Shown: piece by piece, positions 33,727 to 43,798 of the stretch
How the letters are laid out: every line of letters begins with the position of its first letter
Numbering within the stretch: position 1 is the stretch's first letter
Source: Niveibacterium sp. 24ML
GTDB taxonomy: Bacteria > Pseudomonadota > Gammaproteobacteria > Burkholderiales > Rhodocyclaceae
NCBI RefSeq assembly: GCF_026586805.1
Contig: NZ_JAPFHA010000007.1
Coordinates: 1 to 64,000 of the forward strand
Direction: 5' to 3'
DNA: 64,000 nucleotides
Translations under genes and position numbers: made by a program
The notes under the pieces: generated by a model
The model's database searches: none
What the model was told of the DNA's origin: nothing
Seen by the model: only the letters and a program-made list of their open reading frames with translations

Positions 33727-34724
33727 CACTGAATTTGCCTTTGAATCGACTGCTGTTGTGTGCCGTGCTGGCCGTGGCGCTGTCGGCCTGTACAAGTACC
33801 GGAAGAGCGCCCGTTGAGGATCGCGCCGCCACGGGGCGCTCCGCGTCGGCCGCCACCAGCGACACCGCCGCGCCGCAAGCACCCAAGCCGGGCTACTACG
33901 TCGTAAAACGCGGTGACACGCTGATCAGCATCGCGCTGGAGCACGGACAAGACTGGCGCGATATCGCGAGCTGGAACGGCATTGAGAATCCGAATCTGAT
34001 CCTTGTTGGCCAGGAGTTGAAGGTCAAGCAAGGCGATGGCGCCGTTGCTAAAGTGCCGGCCTCGCCGGTGATCGAGACCAAGCCGCTTGAGCCAAAAGGC
34101 ACTGCGGCAACCGTGGTTCCGCAGAAGCCTGAAGAGGGGCTGCGGCGAGAGCCCAAGGGCGGCAAAGTGCCGTATTCCGACCAGGCGCTGGCTGCTGCCG
34201 TGAAGGCGGACGAGGCTGCGCGTAGCGGGGCAAAGCTGGCGGTTACGCCCAGCCCGTTGCCGGCTGCGTCAGCGAGTGAGCCTGTGCCTGCAGATTCACC
34301 CAAGAAGGAATCGGCGCCCGACCCGAAGTCGGCGACACCCGATCCGAAAGGCAGCGATGACTTCGACTGGGCCTGGCCCGCGTCCGGCAAGGTCGTCAAT
34401 GCCTTTAACGAGTCCACCAACAAGGGTGTGGATATTGGCGGGCAAGTCGGCGATCCGGTGGTGGCGTCGGCCCCTGGCAAGGTCGTTTATGTTGGGTCCG
34501 GCTTGCGCGGCTATGGAAATCTCGTCATCATCAAACACAACGCGACCTACCTGAGCGCCTATGCCCACAACCAGAAAATTCTGGTCAAAGAGGGGCAGGC
34601 CGTGAAGCGGGGGCAGGAGATCGCGGCGTTGGGTGACAGTGACGCTGATCGCGCCAAGTTGCACTTTGAGATTCGGCGCCAAGGCAAGCCTGTAGATCCT
34701 CTGAAGTATCTTCCTAAACGCTAA
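33723..34724 (+). CDS. nlpD: Lipoprotein NlpD, LysM and degenerate M23 domains
   Basis: A 333-residue outer-membrane lipoprotein that in E. coli activates the amidase AmiC at division. The lipobox LSAC has acylated Cys23. A LysM domain (about residues 58-102, [14 protein letters not shown]) is followed by a Pro/Lys-rich linker and a C-terminal LytM/M23 domain. The metal site is degenerate: the HxxxD ligand pair reads NKGVD and the HxH pair reads KLH. That fits an activator, not a peptidase. The rpoS promoter is often inside nlpD, but I could not place one. Confidence 0.92.
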   Translation: MTLNLPLNRLLLCAVLAVALSACTSTGRAPVEDRAATGRSASAATSDTAAPQAPKPGYYVVKRGDTLISIALEHGQDWRDIASWNGIENPNLILVGQELKVKQGDGAVAKVPASPVIETKPLEPKGTAATVVPQKPEEGLRREPKGGKVPYSDQALAAAVKADEAARSGAKLAVTPSPLPAASASEPVPADSPKKESAPDPKSATPDPKGSDDFDWAWPASGKVVNAFNESTNKGVDIGGQVGDPVVASAPGKVVYVGSGLRGYGNLVIIKHNATYLSAYAHNQKILVKEGQAVKRGQEIAALGDSDADRAKLHFEIRRQGKPVDPLKYLPKR

Positions 34725-34733
34725 GGGTGGGAT

Positions 34734-35672
34734 ATGTACGATCCGGCAACCTTTTTCGAAGACGAAGACGAAAAGGAACCGGATCTCCCGCCAGAGATTG
34801 AGGCGTTTGGCGCCGAGCCCGTTCAGACGCCGCCCGAGAACGAGTTCCTCAACGATGTCACACAGATTTATCTGAATGAGATCGGCGCGAATCCGCTGCT
34901 GACGGCGGATGAAGAAGTGGCACTGGCGAGGCGGGTGCGACTGGGCGACTTTTCTGCCCGCCAGAAAATGATTGAGCACAACCTGCGACTGGTTGTGAAC
35001 ATTGCCAAGCACTATCTCAATCGTGGCATTCCGTTGCTTGATCTGGTCGAAGAAGGCAACCTCGGCCTGATTCACGCGCTCGAGAAGTTCGATCCGGAAC
35101 GCGGCTTCCGTTTCTCGACCTATGCGACCTGGTGGATCCGCCAGAATATCGAGCGCGCGATCATGAATCAGTCGCGCACGATTCGCCTGCCGGTGCATGT
35201 TGTCAAAGAACTGAACCAGGTGCTTCGCGCACAGCGTTCGATTGAATCAAGCCGCGGCGGTGCAACGATCGAGGATGTGGCCGAGCGGCTTGAGCGGCCG
35301 GTGGCGGATGTGCGTGCGATTCTGGCGCTCAACGAACACACTGCGTCGCTGGATGCGCCACTCGATATTGATCCCAACCTCTCGATTGGCGAGTCGCTCG
35401 CAGACGAAAACTCCGATGGGCCTGAAGCAACACTGCAGAACGCAGAGATCGAAGGTCTTGTGCGGCAGTGGATCGGGCAACTATCTGAAAAGCAGCGCAT
35501 GGTGATCCAGCGTCGGTATGGGCTGGATGACTGCGATGTTCAGACGCTGGAAGAGCTTGCGCTTCAGCTTGGCCTGACCCGCGAGCGGGTGCGGCAAATC
35601 CAGCTTGAGGCGCTCGCGCAACTGCGCCGTATCCTTAAACGCCGCGGCGTGTCGCGCGACGTTCTGCTCTAG
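34734..35672 (+). CDS. rpoS: RNA polymerase sigma factor RpoS
   Basis: A 312-residue general-stress sigma factor. Region 1.2 includes [11 protein letters not shown]; region 2 has [32 protein letters not shown] and [17 protein letters not shown]; region 4.2 has [14 protein letters not shown]. Lower charge and the acidic N-terminus [11 protein letters not shown] fit RpoS, not RpoD. It follows nlpD by nine bases and its stop is one base from that of convergent mltB, with no terminator hairpin seen between. Confidence 0.96.
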   Translation: MYDPATFFEDEDEKEPDLPPEIEAFGAEPVQTPPENEFLNDVTQIYLNEIGANPLLTADEEVALARRVRLGDFSARQKMIEHNLRLVVNIAKHYLNRGIPLLDLVEEGNLGLIHALEKFDPERGFRFSTYATWWIRQNIERAIMNQSRTIRLPVHVVKELNQVLRAQRSIESSRGGATIEDVAERLERPVADVRAILALNEHTASLDAPLDIDPNLSIGESLADENSDGPEATLQNAEIEGLVRQWIGQLSEKQRMVIQRRYGLDDCDVQTLEELALQLGLTRERVRQIQLEALAQLRRILKRRGVSRDVLL

Positions 35673-35673
35673 T

Positions 35674-36699
35674 TCAGTTTGGTCGCTGCTGACGGGCCTG
35701 TTTGACTGCCGTCGCAAGGTGATAGACCGTCATCGCGTAGAAGCTGCTGCGGTTGTAGCGAGTGATGACATAGAAATTCTGGTAGCCCAGCCAGTATTCG
35801 GTTGCGGCATCCGGGGTCACCAGATCGATCAAGGCGGCTGGTTTGTCGTAAGCGCCCGGCGCATCCGGTGATACACCGAGCCTTTCAAAGTCCTGTCGAT
35901 TGAAGGCTGGCGAAATGCCGGCTTCGATCAGGGCGATTGCCCGTTGCGGGTCTTGCACCTTGGCGGGGACAGCGATCGGGCCACCCGTCTCCCAGCCGTG
36001 CTGGCTCAGAAAACTGGCTACGCTGCCGATTGCATCGACCGGGCTGCTTTCAAGCGAAATGCGTCCATCGCCGTCGTAGTCCACGGCGTAGCGGCGGATG
36101 CTGCTTGGCAAGAACTGTGGCCAGCCCAGCGCACCAGCGTAAGAGCCCTTGTACAGGCCGACCGGGACACCGTTGTCACGCGCCAGCAGAAACAGCTCGC
36201 CGAGTTCGCGTCGGAACAATTCGGCGCGTGGCGGGTAATCAAAGGCAAGCGTTGCCAGCGCGGAAAGGGTCTGGAAGTTGCCGAGCTGGCGCCCGTAGAT
36301 CGTTTCGACGCCGATGATGCCGACAATGATCTCTGCCGGTACGCCAAATTCTTCTTCGGCTCGCGCGAGTGTGCTTTCGTGCTCCTGCCAGAAGGCCAGG
36401 CCAGCATTGATGCGGGTCTTGTCGATGAAGCGTGCGCGGTATCGGGTCCAGGACTTCACCGTCGGGCTGGCCGGCGGCAGGATGTATTTGATTACCGCGG
36501 GCAGGTGCTTGGCTTCCGCTAGCGCCGCGAGGATGGCACCTTCGTCAAGTGATTCGCGCGCTGAGAACTCCGCGGCGAATTTCTTGACCTCGTCGCGGCT
36601 CTCGTAGGGGGCCAGGTCCGGTTCTGCGGCGTGAATCGCTACCATCATGGTGGTGAGCAATGCCGCCACAAGGGCCTTCAGGGGTTTCTTGCAAGCCAT
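35674..36699 (-). CDS. mltB: Membrane-bound lytic murein transglycosylase B
   Basis: A 341-residue peptidoglycan-cleaving enzyme of the SLT_2 family. A hydrophobic signal segment (KALVAALLTTMMVAIHAA) leads the protein, but there is no lipobox cysteine, so it may be periplasmic, not lipid-anchored. Catalytic Glu132 lies in GVETIYGRQLGNF; GALGWPQFLPSS and YDGDGRISL are further motifs. ATG 36699 overlaps the tail of the transglutaminase gene by 22 bases. It is the last gene of the moxR unit. Confidence 0.92.
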   Translation of the reverse strand: MACKKPLKALVAALLTTMMVAIHAAEPDLAPYESRDEVKKFAAEFSARESLDEGAILAALAEAKHLPAVIKYILPPASPTVKSWTRYRARFIDKTRINAGLAFWQEHESTLARAEEEFGVPAEIIVGIIGVETIYGRQLGNFQTLSALATLAFDYPPRAELFRRELGELFLLARDNGVPVGLYKGSYAGALGWPQFLPSSIRRYAVDYDGDGRISLESSPVDAIGSVASFLSQHGWETGGPIAVPAKVQDPQRAIALIEAGISPAFNRQDFERLGVSPDAPGAYDKPAALIDLVTPDAATEYWLGYQNFYVITRYNRSSFYAMTVYHLATAVKQARQQRPN

Positions 36700-38624
36700 T
36701 CTTTGATCGATTTGCTCAGTTCGGCTGCTTCGGTGCCGGAAGCAGGTGGGCCGTAGGTGATGCGCGCATAGCGTGCGGCAAAGTCTGTCAGCGAAGCACG
36801 CCACAGTGGCTGGATGCTGCCGGCTCGCGCCGCGAAGGCAATGGGTCCTTCGCTGACGTCTGGCGCCAGATCATACCGCGCAAGTCGTTTCAGCAGGTCT
36901 TGCCAGCTGCGCTCGGTTGCGCTCAGCCGCTTGCGATTGCGGAAGAGCGCAATCCAGACGGCCGCTTGCCAGAGCGCCGCGCCAGCAACCAAGAGCGCGA
37001 CCATGTTGCGCCAATCCGGGCTGAAGCCCAGGCTTGAAAGCAGGTCGCGCTGGCGTTGGGCGTCATAGCCGAGCACCCAGGTGTTCCAGGCGTGCGAGAC
37101 CGCCTCGGCCCGGTTACGCAGGTTCCGCAGCCATTCGTTGTCAACCCGCACCATGAGCGGAATTGGGTCGCCGATCGGAAGCGATGCGATCAAGCCTTCG
37201 TCGATCCGGCGTGGCGCCGCTGCGGCGGTGGGGTCGATGCGCACCCATCCGCGCCCGGCAAGCCAGACTTCGGCCCATGCGTGGGCATCGGATTGGCGCA
37301 CGACCAAAGTCCCGTCGATCGGATTGACTTCGCCGCCTTGGTAACCTGCCACAACGCGCGCTGGTACCCCCGCGTTTCTCATCAACACCACGAAGGCGTT
37401 GGCAAAGTGTTCACAGAATCCGCGCCGGGTTTCGAACAGGAACTCGTCGGCGGCATTCCGCCCCAGGCGGGGTGGCGACAGCGTGTAGAGGTAGTTGCCT
37501 TCGCGCAGAAATTGCAGCGCGGCTGCTACGCGATCTTTCGGTTCCGCGTGCGTCGCGCGCAGCGTTTCGCCGAAGCGCGCGACGCGCGGGTTGCTGCCGG
37601 CCGGTAGCCTGAGGTTCAGCGCCTTGACCTGCTCGCTCTCGCCAAGTCCGATCCGTGCCCCGGGTGTGCTGCGGAGTGCGACGCGCTGACGCGTTGCAAG
37701 CGGCCGCTCCGCCAGCAGGACAAAGTCGCCCCCCATTGATTGCGTGCCCGCTGGGCGTGCGTGTTCAAGGGCGAAGAGCCAGCGGTTCTCGCTTGGCTCG
37801 AGCGTGACGATATAGCTCACTTCCTGGCCCGCTTCCGGTGGCGCACTGATTTGCGCGGCGGGCGCCTGGCGCCAGGTGGTGCCATCGAACATGGAAAGCA
37901 CCGGTCCGCGAAAATAACGTGAGGCCTGAGTCGGCACACCATCGGGAAACTCCGCGCGGAACGCGATTGCCCCCGACTGCGAGAGGTCAGAGATCGACCC
38001 GGGGCGCATGGTGTCTGACATGCCGGTCATTGCGCCGGTGCCGTCAGAGGGCATCGCCCAGAGCGGAGAGTCGATGCGCGGGAACAATACGAAGAGCACC
38101 GCCGCCAGGGGTACGGCGATGGCGAGCATGCGCAGGCTGCTGCCGAGCCCCATGCGCAGCGACAGTTCGGGTTGTTCAACCCGCTGCATGGCACTCAGGG
38201 CTATCGCGCAAGAGAGGGTTGCGGCGATCGCGGTTGTGGCGTTCTGCTCGATCAGGAAGTAGCCCATCTGCATGAAGAAACACAGTTGCACCGTGATGTG
38301 TGCGTCGCGGCGCTTGGTGGTTTCGACCAGCTTCAGGGCCAGCAGCATTGCAAGCAGTGCCAGACCGGGCGTGCGGCCAAAGGCCGTGCCATAGCGGGAA
38401 AGGGTTACGCCCACGGCAACGGCCGCCAGCAGCAAGAGCAGCGCCCGCGACGGCGCCTTCTGGTGAGTGCCGCCACGCAGACGCGCAAACATCCACAGCA
38501 GCGGAATGGCGGCCACGAGCGCGACTTCGGGCGAAAGATGAATCAGCAGCGGCGTCAGCGTCAGCGTAACGGCGACAAGAAGCCACCATCCGGTGTTGCG
38601 ATCGAGCAACTTGTGCGGGCTCAT
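36678..38624 (-). CDS. tgpA: Membrane transglutaminase-like protein (TgpA, DUF3488)
   Basis: A 648-residue membrane protein. Several transmembrane helices in the first 200 residues precede a periplasmic transglutaminase-like domain with a Cys-His-Asp triad in GFCEHFANAF, SDAHAWAEVW and RIDPTAA. A further membrane helix (VALLVAGAALWQAAVWIALF) and a short cytoplasmic tail end it. TgpA of Pseudomonas is needed for viability. The moxR-DUF58-tgpA trio is widely conserved; the start overlaps the DUF58 stop as ATGA. Confidence 0.9.
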   Translation of the reverse strand: MSPHKLLDRNTGWWLLVAVTLTLTPLLIHLSPEVALVAAIPLLWMFARLRGGTHQKAPSRALLLLLAAVAVGVTLSRYGTAFGRTPGLALLAMLLALKLVETTKRRDAHITVQLCFFMQMGYFLIEQNATTAIAATLSCAIALSAMQRVEQPELSLRMGLGSSLRMLAIAVPLAAVLFVLFPRIDSPLWAMPSDGTGAMTGMSDTMRPGSISDLSQSGAIAFRAEFPDGVPTQASRYFRGPVLSMFDGTTWRQAPAAQISAPPEAGQEVSYIVTLEPSENRWLFALEHARPAGTQSMGGDFVLLAERPLATRQRVALRSTPGARIGLGESEQVKALNLRLPAGSNPRVARFGETLRATHAEPKDRVAAALQFLREGNYLYTLSPPRLGRNAADEFLFETRRGFCEHFANAFVVLMRNAGVPARVVAGYQGGEVNPIDGTLVVRQSDAHAWAEVWLAGRGWVRIDPTAAAAPRRIDEGLIASLPIGDPIPLMVRVDNEWLRNLRNRAEAVSHAWNTWVLGYDAQRQRDLLSSLGFSPDWRNMVALLVAGAALWQAAVWIALFRNRKRLSATERSWQDLLKRLARYDLAPDVSEGPIAFAARAGSIQPLWRASLTDFAARYARITYGPPASGTEAAELSKSIKEWLARNP

Positions 38625-39595
38625 GTGCGATCACCGCCGTGCAGGGCAAGCGCCCGGAGCGCGTCGTTCAGATGTGCGGGGCCGCGCGCGGGCCCGAGGG
38701 TCTTTCTCGGGAGGCGCAGCCCCCAGTCCAGGCCTGACTGCTCCGCCTGCAAGGCCCAGGCGCACAGGCGCGACAGACGTGCCTCGGTCCCCATCGTGCT
38801 GGGGCAGGCGTCCCAGTCGAGCCAGCGCTCACCGCCGACCTCGCTCTCGAAATGCTTGGTTGCCATCGGGCCGCCCCGTGCAAGCTGGCGCCATGCGATC
38901 CGGCGCGGCGGATCCCCCGCACGATAGGGCCGCAAGCTATCGAAGCTCGAGCCTTCGCCGCTTTTCATGCTGAGGCCCTCGCCGTCGCCTTCGCTCAGCG
39001 CCGGGGCGGGCGGGTCGACCTCCGGCGCGGGATACACAAGGCCAAGCAGATCTGGCTCCAGGTAACTCCATGCGACCACCAAACCCAAGGGATAGCACGT
39101 TTCCAGGCGGAGCCGCCCCACCGGGTGCGCCCCCCGTTTGCGCTCGGGGAGTGTGATAGTGACGCTGGTTTCGCTTTGCGCTGCAATGGAAAGCTCGATC
39201 GCCGGGCCGTCCAGCGCGCCAATCGCGAGCGCAAAGCGCGGCCGGTTCTTTGTGTCGGAGAGTCCTAGCAAGGCGGTGCGCGCATCGCCAGCGTAAGCGT
39301 TCTCGCAGCGCCCGCTGGTCAGGCTGATGCCCAGCAGGTTGCGATGCGCCCGCACCATCGCCAGATGCCCAACGCCGGCGAGCACGAAGGTCATCGCAAA
39401 TCCCAGCGCGAGGTTGTAGTTGAGGCTGGCAATCAGCATTGCCAGCAACATTGCACCAAAGCTCAGCCCTGCCGCGGTCGGCAGCACGTAGATGCGGCGC
39501 TGGCCCAGCGTTACCGGCAATGCTTCGGCGCTGCGGCCACGTAGCATCCAACGCTGCGCGCGCGCTTGCATCGTCTTCTTGATGCCGGAAATCAC
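38621..39595 (-). CDS. DUF58 family protein
   Basis: A protein of about 324 residues with two adjacent N-terminal membrane segments (LSFGAMLLAMLIASLNYNLA, then GFAMTFVLAGVGHLAM) and a C-terminal DUF58 domain with SFDSLRPYRAGDPPRRIAWRQLARG. The GTG at 39595 overlaps the moxR stop and gives a family-like N-terminus; ATG 39571 is the alternative. It lies between a MoxR ATPase and TgpA. Its role is not established; von Willebrand-like folds in relatives suggest assembly work. Confidence 0.85.
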   Translation of the reverse strand: MISGIKKTMQARAQRWMLRGRSAEALPVTLGQRRIYVLPTAAGLSFGAMLLAMLIASLNYNLALGFAMTFVLAGVGHLAMVRAHRNLLGISLTSGRCENAYAGDARTALLGLSDTKNRPRFALAIGALDGPAIELSIAAQSETSVTITLPERKRGAHPVGRLRLETCYPLGLVVAWSYLEPDLLGLVYPAPEVDPPAPALSEGDGEGLSMKSGEGSSFDSLRPYRAGDPPRRIAWRQLARGGPMATKHFESEVGGERWLDWDACPSTMGTEARLSRLCAWALQAEQSGLDWGLRLPRKTLGPARGPAHLNDALRALALHGGDRT

Positions 39596-40533
39596 GCGAC
39601 CGGGGTGCTGCTCAAGAGTTCGTCCACGATCGCTGCGGTGAGGCTGCGCGTGTCTTTGCCGTGCAAGCGGTGCGCGGAAACGGCCTGCCAGACGGCCTGC
39701 ACGTCTTCCGGTGCGACGAAGTCGCGCCCCTCGGTTAGCGCAAAGGCGCGCGCCGCGGCCAGCAGGGAGAGGCCCGCGCGGGGGCTGAGGCCCTGGAGCA
39801 CGCCACCGTGATTGCGTGATGCGGTCAGCAGCCGCAGGACGTAGCGGGCAATCGCCTCGCTCACGAATACATCGGCGCAGCTGTTCTGCAACTGCATCAG
39901 CTGCGCGCGATCGGTGACCTGTGCGATCGCTTTGCGCGCTCGGCGGTCCTGTCCGGTGAGCAGTGCGAGTTCCGCCGCCGGGGGCGGGTAGCCAAGCGCC
40001 AGGCGCATCAAGAAGCGATCGAGCTGCGATTCGGGCAGATCGAACGTGCCGGCGTGATGCGTCGGGTTCTGTGTGGCGATCACAAAGAATGGTTCGGGGA
40101 GCGGATGCGTCTGCCCGTCCACCGAGACACGGCGTTCTTCCATGGCTTCGAGGAGTGCGCTCTGGGTTTTGGGCGAGGCGCGATTGACTTCGTCCGCCAG
40201 CAAGACCTCGGAAAACACCGGGCCGGGGCGAAACGCAAACTGCGCAGCGCCAGCATCCCAGATCGATACGCCAACCAGATCGGCAGGGAGCAAGTCGCTG
40301 GTGAACTGGACGCGTCGCCATGCCAGGCCGCAGGCGTCGGAGAGTGCATGTGCGAGTGTTGTTTTGCCCACACCGGGCACGTCTTCAATCAGCAGATGGC
40401 CGCGCGCCAGGAGGCAGGCCACCGCAAGGCGGATCTGCGCCTGTTTGCCCAGAACGGCAGCACCCACCGCGTCAGCGATTGATTGCGCCAGTGTGCGGGC
40501 TTCCGATATCGGCAGTTTTTGTGTTGGGCTCAT
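39592..40533 (-). CDS. moxR: MoxR-family AAA+ ATPase
   Basis: A 313-residue AAA_3 ATPase. Walker A is VPGVGKTTLAHAL, Walker B LLADEVNRASPKTQ, and sensor motif FFVIATQNPTHHAGTF with the arginine-finger region LPESQLDRFLMR. MoxR ATPases act as chaperones for metal or cofactor insertion with neighbouring vWA-type proteins; the partner here is probably the DUF58 protein. It starts the minus-strand unit and diverges from the deacetylase-like gene. Confidence 0.93.
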   Translation of the reverse strand: MSPTQKLPISEARTLAQSIADAVGAAVLGKQAQIRLAVACLLARGHLLIEDVPGVGKTTLAHALSDACGLAWRRVQFTSDLLPADLVGVSIWDAGAAQFAFRPGPVFSEVLLADEVNRASPKTQSALLEAMEERRVSVDGQTHPLPEPFFVIATQNPTHHAGTFDLPESQLDRFLMRLALGYPPPAAELALLTGQDRRARKAIAQVTDRAQLMQLQNSCADVFVSEAIARYVLRLLTASRNHGGVLQGLSPRAGLSLLAAARAFALTEGRDFVAPEDVQAVWQAVSAHRLHGKDTRSLTAAIVDELLSSTPVA

Positions 40534-40623
40534 CGTAGTGGTCGGATAATATTCGTCGAGGGGGAGGGCCGCTGATCATTGTCGGCCTGTTCATTTCATA
40601 AGCAAGAGGCGGCGAGGGGTCAA

Positions 40624-41547
40624 ATGGCGACCGCGTTCATCACCCATCCTGATTGCTGGATGCACAACATGGGGGCGATGCACCCCGAATGCCCGGATCG
40701 CCTTTCTGCGATTCAGGATAGATTGATCGCTTCAGGCATCGATTCGTTCCTCAGCTTCTACGATGCGCCGCAGGCGAGCATCGAGCAACTGTCGCGCGTT
40801 CATCCGTCGCAGCATGTCGAAGACCTGATTCACTGCGCGCCCGAACGGGGCATCAAGCACATCGACGCCGATACCGCGATGTGTCCGCATACGATTCGCG
40901 CTGCCCTGCGCGCCGCGGGTGCAGGTGTGATGGCGACGGATCTGGTGATGCGGGGCGAAGTGCAGAACGCCTTCTGCGCCGTTCGCCCGCCGGGGCACCA
41001 CGCCGAGCGCGCCCGCGCGATGGGCTTCTGCTTCTTCAACAACATCGCAGTCGCCGCCGCTCATGCGCTTGAGCAACACGGGCTCAAGCGGGTTGCGGTG
41101 GTCGACTTCGATGTTCATCACGGCAATGGCACCGAGAACATCTTCGCGGGTGACCCGCGCGTGCTCATGGTCAGCTTCTTCCAGCACCCGTTTTACCCCT
41201 ACAGCGGCGCTGACAACCCGGCATCGAACATGGTGAATGTGCCGGTGCCAGCAGGTACCCGCGGCGAAGGATTTCGTAATCTGGTTACGGATATCTGGCT
41301 GCCGGCGTTGGCTGAGTTCGCGCCTGAAGCGCTCTTCATCTCGGCGGGCTTTGATGCCCACTACGAAGACGACATGGCATCACTTGGTCTGGTGGAAGCG
41401 GATTATTCGTGGGTCACCTTGCAGCTGAGGCAGTTTGCTGAGGCCCACTGCGGCGGGCGTATCGTCTCCATTCTTGAGGGGGGCTATGCGCTGTCCGCGC
41501 TTGCACGCAGTGCGGTCGCACATATCAAGGTGCTGGCAGACCTGTGA
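40624..41547 (+). CDS. Histone deacetylase-like amidohydrolase
   Basis: A 307-residue zinc hydrolase of the arginase/deacetylase superfamily. [17 protein letters not shown] holds the paired catalytic His125-His126, and [11 protein letters not shown] (residues 160-170) holds Zn-binding Asp163 and His165. [17 protein letters not shown] carries the third ligand and capping loop. Bacterial relatives deacetylate acetylpolyamines, acetoin-pathway proteins or unknown substrates; specificity is open. ATG 40624 is preferred to a start 45 bases upstream. Confidence 0.9.
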   Translation: MATAFITHPDCWMHNMGAMHPECPDRLSAIQDRLIASGIDSFLSFYDAPQASIEQLSRVHPSQHVEDLIHCAPERGIKHIDADTAMCPHTIRAALRAAGAGVMATDLVMRGEVQNAFCAVRPPGHHAERARAMGFCFFNNIAVAAAHALEQHGLKRVAVVDFDVHHGNGTENIFAGDPRVLMVSFFQHPFYPYSGADNPASNMVNVPVPAGTRGEGFRNLVTDIWLPALAEFAPEALFISAGFDAHYEDDMASLGLVEADYSWVTLQLRQFAEAHCGGRIVSILEGGYALSALARSAVAHIKVLADL

Positions 41548-41605
41548 AGCGGTTTTCTTGCGGTATGAGCTAGAATGCTGCCTTTGTCTTTTTGGCGGCA
41601 CACGC

Positions 41606-42484
41606 ATGATTAAGGGTTCGATTGTCGCCATCGTCACGCCGATGCTGGACGATGGCAGTCTTGACCTGACGCGCCTCAAGAGCCTGATCGACTGGCATGT
41701 GGGCGAGGGTACCGATGGCATCGTGATCGTCGGCACAACCGGTGAATCGCCGACGGTCAGCGTCGACGAGCACTGTGAGCTCATCCGCACTGCGGTGGGG
41801 CATGCGGCAGGGCGTGTGCCAGTCATCGCTGGCACCGGCGCCAATTCCACCGCGGAAGCCATCGCGCTGACGCGCTTTGCGAAGTCCGCGGGCGCCGATG
41901 CTGTCCTGTCTGTTGTGCCCTACTACAACAAGCCGACTCAGGAAGGTATCTATCAGCACTTCCGTGCCGTGGCAGAGGCGGTCGATATCCCCGTCATTCT
42001 CTACAACGTCCCCGGTCGCACCGGGGCCGACATGTCGAATGACACCGCGCTCAGACTCGCGCAGATTCCGAACATCGTGGGCATCAAGGATGCGACCGGC
42101 GCGATCGATCGCGCCCTGGATCTGATCCTGCGCGCACCGGCCGACTTTGCCCTGTACAGCGGCGATGACATGACCTCGCTGGCCTTCTTGCTGCTGGGTG
42201 GCCATGGCGTGATCTCGGTGACGTCCAATATTGCGCCGCGCGACATGCATGATCTGTGCGTGGCGGCCGCTGCGGGCGATCTGGAGAAAGCGCGCTCAAT
42301 CAACGCCCGCCTGGTGGGGCTGCACAAAGACCTGTTCTGCGAACCGAATCCGATTCCGGCCAAGTGGGCGCTCGCCCGTATGGGCCGTATCGGTGCTGCG
42401 CTTCGTCTGCCGATGACGCGGCTGACCGTCGCAAACGAATCCAAGCTGCTCGACGCATTGCGTCAGGCCGGCATTGAGGCCTGA
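41606..42484 (+). CDS. dapA: 4-hydroxy-tetrahydrodipicolinate synthase
   Basis: A 292-residue class I aldolase-like enzyme joining pyruvate and aspartate semialdehyde in lysine and meso-diaminopimelate synthesis. [22 protein letters not shown] and LYNVPGRTG are family motifs. Schiff-base Lys161 lies in [12 protein letters not shown] 41606 is the family start. dapA-bamC is a conserved pair; lysC, which supplies the pathway, lies at 61.5 kb. Confidence 0.96.
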   Translation: MIKGSIVAIVTPMLDDGSLDLTRLKSLIDWHVGEGTDGIVIVGTTGESPTVSVDEHCELIRTAVGHAAGRVPVIAGTGANSTAEAIALTRFAKSAGADAVLSVVPYYNKPTQEGIYQHFRAVAEAVDIPVILYNVPGRTGADMSNDTALRLAQIPNIVGIKDATGAIDRALDLILRAPADFALYSGDDMTSLAFLLLGGHGVISVTSNIAPRDMHDLCVAAAAGDLEKARSINARLVGLHKDLFCEPNPIPAKWALARMGRIGAALRLPMTRLTVANESKLLDALRQAGIEA

Positions 42485-42497
42485 GGAGTAGTTTTCT

Positions 42498-43658
42498 ATG
42501 AAGTTGAAAACCGTAGCGCCGGTGTGTCTGCTTGTCGCGCTTTCCGCATGCACTTTCTCGACGAAAGACATTGGCAAGGTCGACTACAAGGCTGGCGCCC
42601 AGCAGCGGCCGACGGCGCTTGATGTGCCGCCGGACCTGACCAGCCCGGGGCGCGATGATCGCTATGCCCTGGATGGCGAAGGCGCAGTGGCCGCTGCCAC
42701 CTTGTCGGAGTTCCAGGCGGGTCGCAAACCCGCCGGCGCGGGCGGCATCGCTCCGGCCACGGGGCCGCTTGTGCTGCCGGACGTTGCCCAGATGTCGATC
42801 GGTCGCGCAGGTTCGGAGCGCTGGCTGGTTGTGCCGCTGACGCCGACCCAGGCTTACGCAAAGGTCAAGGGCTTCTGGCTGCAGAACTCGTTCCCGCTGG
42901 TTGTCGATCGCCCGGAACTGGGCATCCTCGAAACTGACTGGGTCGAGAATCGCGCCAAGATCAAGCAAGACATCATCCGCGATACCGTTGGCAAGTACCT
43001 TGATGGCATGTATACCTCGCCGGAGCGGGATCGGTATCGCACGCGGATCGAGCCGGGCGCAAAGCCGGGTACGGTTGACATCTTCATCAGCCACCGCGGT
43101 ATCGAAGAAGTTGTGACCGGCGGCGTGCAGCAGGATTCATCGGTCTGGACCTGGCGCAAGTCTGATCCAGGCATGGAAGCAGAGATGCTTCGGCGCATGA
43201 TGCTGGCCTTCGGCGTTTCGGAAGACCGCGCACGCGACTTGCTGGCGAGTTCTCCGGCAACCGAACGCGCCCGATTCGAGCGCGCTGCAGATGGCGGGGC
43301 GGCCCTTGTTCTGACGGGTTCGATCGACGATGCCTGGCGTCAGGTCGGGTTGGCGCTTGATCGCAACGGCCTCCTGGTTGAGGACCGTGATCGCACGGTT
43401 GGCTTGTTCGATGTCAGAGTCGCCGGCGTCAAGCCTGAGGAAAGCAAGAGCAGCTGGCTGGACAAGCTTGCGTTCTGGAAGACCACCGCGCCCGCTTCTA
43501 GTCCAGTGGCAAGCTTGAAGCCGGGGCTTGCATATCGCGTCTTTGTGAATGGCAGCGAAAAGAGTTCCGTTGTCCGTGTGCTTGATGCCGACGGAAATAT
43601 CGACAAGGGCGAAGAGGCGAGCAAGATCCTGAAGCTGCTTTACGAGTCGCTCAAGTAG
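42498..43658 (+). CDS. bamC: Outer membrane assembly lipoprotein BamC
   Basis: A 386-residue lipoprotein of the beta-barrel assembly machine. The lipobox LSAC places the acylated cysteine at Cys18. The unstructured N-terminal part contains VDYKAGAQQRPTALDVPPDL, the segment that in E. coli binds BamD. Two helix-grip domains follow (about residues 100-215 and 245-385). It is 13 bases after dapA and followed by a terminator. Confidence 0.92.
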   Translation: MKLKTVAPVCLLVALSACTFSTKDIGKVDYKAGAQQRPTALDVPPDLTSPGRDDRYALDGEGAVAAATLSEFQAGRKPAGAGGIAPATGPLVLPDVAQMSIGRAGSERWLVVPLTPTQAYAKVKGFWLQNSFPLVVDRPELGILETDWVENRAKIKQDIIRDTVGKYLDGMYTSPERDRYRTRIEPGAKPGTVDIFISHRGIEEVVTGGVQQDSSVWTWRKSDPGMEAEMLRRMMLAFGVSEDRARDLLASSPATERARFERAADGGAALVLTGSIDDAWRQVGLALDRNGLLVEDRDRTVGLFDVRVAGVKPEESKSSWLDKLAFWKTTAPASSPVASLKPGLAYRVFVNGSEKSSVVRVLDADGNIDKGEEASKILKLLYESLK

Positions 43659-43681
43659 GCACTACTGATTGGTGGTTGGTT

Positions 43682-43715
43682 AAAAAGAGCGCTCTGAGAA
43701 ATCAGGGCGCTTTTT
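43682..43715 (+). terminator. Terminator after bamC
   Basis: AAAAAGAGCGCTCTGA and TCAGGGCGCTTTTT form a stem, with one wobble and a one-base slip, around a GAAA loop; T-rich sequence follows. Confidence 0.8.
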
Positions 43716-43754
43716 CCTTTTTCGAAGTCCGTGTTTGCCGGTGCTGTAGACGCA

Positions 43755-43782
43755 AAAAAGCCGACCCGAAGGTCGGCTTTTT
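43755..43782 (-). terminator. Terminator of the repeat lipoprotein gene
   Basis: A perfect 12-bp stem (AAAAAGCCGACC/GGTCGGCTTTTT) closes a CGAA/TTCG tetraloop. It lies 16 bases beyond the minus-strand lipoprotein stop and could serve both strands. Confidence 0.85.
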
Positions 43783-43798
43783 CGTTCCGTCGGCGGAA

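Noticed and set aside
33723-34724. NlpD as an active M23 peptidase
   Set aside because: Two of the zinc-ligand histidines are replaced (NKGVD and KLH), so an activator role is more likely.
38621-40321. Longer version of the DUF58 gene reaching into moxR
   Set aside because: The extra 240 residues are an out-of-frame reading of moxR; the family N-terminus begins near 39595.
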